A DNA stretch of 64,000 nt, from assembly GCA_028291945.1 (NCBI GenBank), contig JAQGNH010000389.1, positions 25,550 through 89,549 of the forward strand, in the 5' to 3' direction. The first letter of the stretch is position 1; every line of letters starts with the position of its first letter. This document shows positions 60,686-64,000 of this stretch, in pieces. Source of the stretch: Betaproteobacteria bacterium. Lineage in GTDB: Bacteria; Pseudomonadota; Gammaproteobacteria; Burkholderiales; SG8-41. A program made the position numbers and the translations under genes. The notes below the pieces were generated by a model. The model was not told where the DNA came from, searched no databases, and worked only from the letters and a program-made list of their open reading frames with translations.

Positions 60686-61396
60686 TCAGCGCGCGGCCGT
60701 CCTCAACTCGAGTCGATAGCCCACACCATAAATCGAGCGGATGATCTCCTGACCCGGTCGCACTATCTTCAGCTTGCGCTTGAGGTTCTTGATGTGAGTG
60801 TCGATTGCACGATCGTTGACGGTGCGATTGTCAGCGTAGAGTTTGTCGAGTAAGGCCTCGCGCGAGAAAACGCGGCCCGGTTTGCTCGCGAGCGACGCAA
60901 AGAGCCGGAACTCGACCGGTGTGAGATCGAGCACCTGGCCATCCAGCGCTGCCTGATATTCTTCTACGTTGATATCCAACCCCGCGGCCCCCGGCACGCG
61001 GCGTGACGGCTGCGTCCGCTTCAGGATGGCCTTGATCCGCGCGACAACCTCACGTGCACCAAACGGCTTGCAGACACAATCATCAGCACCCAGCTCAAAG
61101 GCGATCAGCCGATCGATTTCGTCGTTCCGCGGCATGACAATAACGATGGGTGTGTCGGTGAAATCGCGCAACTCACGGCAGAGCGAAAGTACATCTTGCC
61201 GGGGCGGCATAACATCGAGCAGGACCAGATCCGGATGCAACGATCGGACGCTTTGCGTGATATCGCTTTCTTCCGGAACCAACCGAGCATCGAAGCCAGC
61301 CGATTCAAGCTCCTCGACCAGCAGATCCGCCATTGCACGCTCGTCGTCGGCGATCAACACCATAGGTTGCTTTGCGTTCTCCGCCAGTGCCGGCAT
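60686..61396 (-). CDS. OmpR-family response regulator
   Basis: A 236-residue regulator. The receiver has the acidic pair (IADDER), phospho-acceptor Asp61 (LVLLDVMPPRQD) and Lys110 (CVCKPFG). The conserved switch Thr/Ser is Met88 (IVIVMPRND), which is unusual and could weaken coupling. The winged helix-turn-helix output domain (residues 140-232) shows LTPVEFRLFASLASKPGRVFS and IDTHIKNLKRKL. No kinase gene is adjacent, so it is an orphan here. The region 61397-61688 upstream shows no gene. Confidence 0.92.
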   Translation of the reverse strand: MPALAENAKQPMVLIADDERAMADLLVEELESAGFDARLVPEESDITQSVRSLHPDLVLLDVMPPRQDVLSLCRELRDFTDTPIVIVMPRNDEIDRLIAFELGADDCVCKPFGAREVVARIKAILKRTQPSRRVPGAAGLDINVEEYQAALDGQVLDLTPVEFRLFASLASKPGRVFSREALLDKLYADNRTVNDRAIDTHIKNLKRKLKIVRPGQEIIRSIYGVGYRLELRTAAR

Positions 61397-61688
61397 ATAT
61401 AACTCACAAGGATTCGATTGAGAGGCACAGCTTCGATTGCGATCTCGTGTGCGTGCCTAAGGACTTTCGTGCTCACGAGACTCGTGATGCATTATCGTGC
61501 GCCGCGATTTACCTGCGGAATGGATCCCGTCACAGATGCATGCGATGCCATGTAATGTCTTCAGGCGCGACGGTGCAATCTAATTTCGTCGCAACAAAGC
61601 GACAGCCGGGTGGCCTTGTCGCAGATGAACAGTCACTTCCAATTCAGCGCGAGCACGGTCAACGACATCGTCAACGATACCACGGCGG

Positions 61689-61856
61689 CTACATTTTCTT
61701 CGCAACGGCAACAAGCTGATCCAGCGCCTTCCCCCATCCTTCGTGAAAACCCATTTCCTCATGTTTCCTGCGGCCCTCTTCGTCTTTGTGGATGGCGATC
61801 GCAGTGTACTTGGTGCCTTTTGCGTGCGGCTCGAGCGCGATCACGGCCGTGAGGTG
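61689..61856 (-). pseudogene. C-terminal fragment of an AHSA1/SRPBCC protein
   Basis: The minus strand encodes about 55 residues ending in TAG that match the end of AHSA1-type SRPBCC proteins: HLTAVIALEPHAKGTKYTAI, then HKDEEGRRKHEEMGFHEGWG and ALDQLVAVAKKM. The upstream part of the frame runs into the end of the aminopeptidase gene and shows no similarity or start. About two thirds of the domain is missing, so this is a truncated gene. Confidence 0.75.
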
Positions 61857-61924
61857 CGACGTCCCGCAACTGGGCGGACGGCAGGCTTTTCGCAAATAGG
61901 GACCTCGGCCGATCCAGTTCTCGT

Positions 61925-64000
61925 TTACTTCTGCAATCCCTTCGTCACGATCTCCGCCACGTCCTTCGACAGTCCCGGCGTATCGCGTATGCGTTCGAGC
62001 GCGGCGCGTGCGTGCTGCTGTCGGCCCACATCGAGCTTCTTCCAGCGGTCGAAAGCGCGCGTAATTCGCGCGGCGACCTGCGGATTGAGCGCATCGAGCG
62101 CGATGATCTGCTCGGCGACAAACGCGTAGCCGCTGCCATCTGCCGCATTGAATCGAACGGGATTGCCCGCGCTGAAGGAGCCGATGAGCGCATACACCTT
62201 GTTTGGATTGCGGATCGAAAAGGCCGGGTGCGCCGTGAGCCGCTTGACTTCGGCCAGCGTGCCCGGCAGGCGGGATATCGCCTGAACACCGAGCCATTTG
62301 TCCACGACCAGCGGTTCGCCTTTCCAGCGGTCATGGAATGTCTCCAGCGCGCGCGTACGTTCTCCACAGTCGAAGTCGGCGAGCACCCTCAGCGCTGCCA
62401 TGCTGTCGGTCATATTATCGGCGGCGCTGAACTGGGCGTAGACGAGGTTGCACGCGTCCGACGTGCCCGTCTCCATAAAATAGGCGAGACACAGGTTACG
62501 CAGCGAGCGCTTGCCGGCCGATGCGGCATCCGGGCTGTAGGACCCAGGCACTGTGTCGGCGCGATAGGTGGCGAGCAAGTCGGGACGAAGCTGCTCGGCG
62601 AGCGTGCGTGCGATGCGCGTGCGTACACTGTGGATCGCATCGGGATCCACGACATCCATCTGCTCCGCGATGAAAATCTCCGAAGGCAGACTGAGCGCCT
62701 CCGCGGCGAACGCAGGGTCGCTGTGCGCGATCGCGAGCACGTCCCTGAATGCCTCGACAAAAGATTCCGGCACGTTGAATTCGCGCTTGGCACGGACGTC
62801 TTCGACACCTCTCAGCATGAGCAGCGTCGCCAAGCGCTGACCCGCCTCCCACCGATTGAACGGGTCTGAGTCGTGCGCCATGAGATGCGTGAGGCTGCGC
62901 TGGTCGTAGTCATACTTGACGATCACGGGCGCCGAAAAATTCCGGGCGAGCGAAGGCACCGGCCTCGCGGGCACATCGACGAAAGCGAAACGCTGCTCCG
63001 CCTCGGTCACCGACAGCACGCGTGTTGTGGCCTGCGCCTTCCCCTCATTTTCGAGCTTCAGCGCAATGTCGCTGCCGTCCGGTCCGACGAGGCCGAGCGC
63101 GAGCGGGATGTGGAATGGCGCTTTCTCGGGCTGGCCCGGCGTGGGCGGACAGGACTGGCGCACAGTCAACGTATAGCGCTTCGCAGCAGGATCGTACGAG
63201 TCCGTGACCTCGAGCGTCGGCGTGCCGACCTGGTCGTACCAGCGCTTGAACTGCGTGAGATCGACGCCCGATGCATCGGCCATCGCCTGCGCGAAGTCGT
63301 CGGTAGTCACCGCCTGACCATCATGGCGCTTGAAGTACAGATCCATGCCCTTGCGGAATTTCTTGGCGCCGATCAGCGTGTGGATCATGCGCACGACCTC
63401 GGCGCCCTTCTGATATACGGTCGCCGTGTAGAAGTTGCTGATCTCCATGTACGACTGCGGCCGGACCGGATGCGCCATTGGGCTCGCATCCTCGGGGAAT
63501 TGGCGCGCGCGCAGATTGCGCACATCGCGGATGCGCTGCACCGGGCGCGAATACATGTCCGCAGTGAACTCATTATCACGGAATACAGTCAGGCCTTCCT
63601 TGAGCGAGAGCTGAAACCAGTCGCGGCAGGTGACGCGGTTGCCGGTCCAGTTGTGGAAGTACTCGTGCGCAACCACGGCATCGATGTTCTGGTAGTCGAT
63701 GTCGGTCGCGGTGTCAGGCCGGGCCAGCACATACTTGGTATTGAAGATGTTGAGGCCCTTGTTCTCCATCGCGCCCATGTTGAAGGCCGAGACCGCGACG
63801 ATCATGAAGATATCCAGATCGTATTCGCGTCCGAACGCCTGCTCGTCCCAGCGCATGGCGCGTTTCAGTGCATCCATCGCGAAGCCGGCGCGGCTTTCCT
63901 TGCCGGGCTCCACATAGATGCGCAGCGTGACGTTGCGGCCCGACATGGTGACGAACACGTCTTCCACGTGGCCGAGCGCGCCGCCGACCAGCGCGAACAG
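61925..64000 (-). CDS. pepN: Aminopeptidase N (M1 family), 5'-truncated by window edge
   Basis: 691 residues of an aminopeptidase continue past the window end; the reading frame is open to 64000. The exopeptidase motif GAMENKGLNIFN and the zinc site HEYFHNWTGNRVTCRDWFQLSLKEG (HExxH plus the Glu 18 residues later) are intact. The C-terminal helical domain ends at 61925. It removes N-terminal amino acids from peptides in the cytoplasm. The in-frame GTG at 63965-63967 is internal, since conserved-looking sequence precedes it. A decayed AHSA1 gene lies just downstream. Confidence 0.93.
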   Translation of the reverse strand: MFALVGGALGHVEDVFVTMSGRNVTLRIYVEPGKESRAGFAMDALKRAMRWDEQAFGREYDLDIFMIVAVSAFNMGAMENKGLNIFNTKYVLARPDTATDIDYQNIDAVVAHEYFHNWTGNRVTCRDWFQLSLKEGLTVFRDNEFTADMYSRPVQRIRDVRNLRARQFPEDASPMAHPVRPQSYMEISNFYTATVYQKGAEVVRMIHTLIGAKKFRKGMDLYFKRHDGQAVTTDDFAQAMADASGVDLTQFKRWYDQVGTPTLEVTDSYDPAAKRYTLTVRQSCPPTPGQPEKAPFHIPLALGLVGPDGSDIALKLENEGKAQATTRVLSVTEAEQRFAFVDVPARPVPSLARNFSAPVIVKYDYDQRSLTHLMAHDSDPFNRWEAGQRLATLLMLRGVEDVRAKREFNVPESFVEAFRDVLAIAHSDPAFAAEALSLPSEIFIAEQMDVVDPDAIHSVRTRIARTLAEQLRPDLLATYRADTVPGSYSPDAASAGKRSLRNLCLAYFMETGTSDACNLVYAQFSAADNMTDSMAALRVLADFDCGERTRALETFHDRWKGEPLVVDKWLGVQAISRLPGTLAEVKRLTAHPAFSIRNPNKVYALIGSFSAGNPVRFNAADGSGYAFVAEQIIALDALNPQVAARITRAFDRWKKLDVGRQQHARAALERIRDTPGLSKDVAEIVTKGLQK

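Overview
The window looks like a chromosomal stretch of a high-GC betaproteobacterium, most likely Burkholderiales close to Alcaligenaceae or related unclassified lineages. Six intact Bug/TctC-type periplasmic receptors, several paralogous TauD, FMN-oxidase, cupin and amidohydrolase genes, and a complete branched-chain-amino-acid-type ABC transporter suggest a catabolic generalist living on organic acids and aromatics. No rRNA, tRNA, CRISPR array, prophage or intact insertion sequence was seen.

Layout. 0.1-7 kb: an EF-hand lipoprotein, then a leftward catabolic operon (flavin monooxygenase, HpcH/HpaI aldolase, FMN alpha-hydroxy-acid oxidase, a signal-less substrate-binding-fold protein, cupin). 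7-9 kb: a coupled pair made of a heme-oxygenase-fold, diiron-oxidase-like protein and an N-acyltransferase fused to a cyclic-nucleotide-binding domain. 9-12 kb: a Bug receptor, a TauD dioxygenase and a thiol-dioxygenase-like cupin. 12-17.6 kb: an AT-richer accessory stretch with a lipoprotein hydrolase, two paralogous exported methyltransferase-fold proteins, a K+ channel with a zinc ribbon, a Bug receptor and a toxin-antitoxin pair with a palindromic operator. 17.6-21 kb: a leftward set of small membrane proteins facing an ECF sigma/anti-sigma pair, then a tctA remnant and an exported glutathione peroxidase. 22-30.6 kb: a leftward TauD-Bug-Bug-CmcJ set, a rightward PQQ dehydrogenase plus cytochrome c, another Bug and an enolase-superfamily enzyme. 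31-41.6 kb: a phosphodiesterase-type lipoprotein, a second FMN oxidase with MmgE/PrpD, a monooxygenase-like ABM protein, an SDR, an M20 peptidase and two amidohydrolases. 42-50 kb: a signalling locus (pseudo-receiver, PAS kinase, unorthodox hybrid kinase, receiver-EAL phosphodiesterase). 50-57.6 kb: a leftward operon VOC, FAD monooxygenase, LivK-H-M-G-F, bicupin. 57.7-64 kb: a Bug, a vanadium haloperoxidase-like protein, an OmpR-type regulator and a partial aminopeptidase N.

How the genes fit together. Most of the window follows one theme: bind a small organic acid or aromatic outside (Bug or LivK), import it, and oxidise or cleave it inside (monooxygenases, dioxygenases, aldolase, FMN oxidases, SDR, amidohydrolases). 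The window is also scarred. Four genes survive only as C-terminal fragments (a Bug, a GyrI-like domain, TctA, an AHSA1 protein), one lipoprotein gene is frameshifted, and several families of short dispersed inverted repeats lie between genes.

The two parts most likely to hold something undescribed are the oxidase/acyltransferase-cNMP cassette at 7-9 kb and the duplicated exported methyltransferase-fold proteins at 12.9 and 16.7 kb. All functional calls rest on reading motifs by eye; no database search was run.
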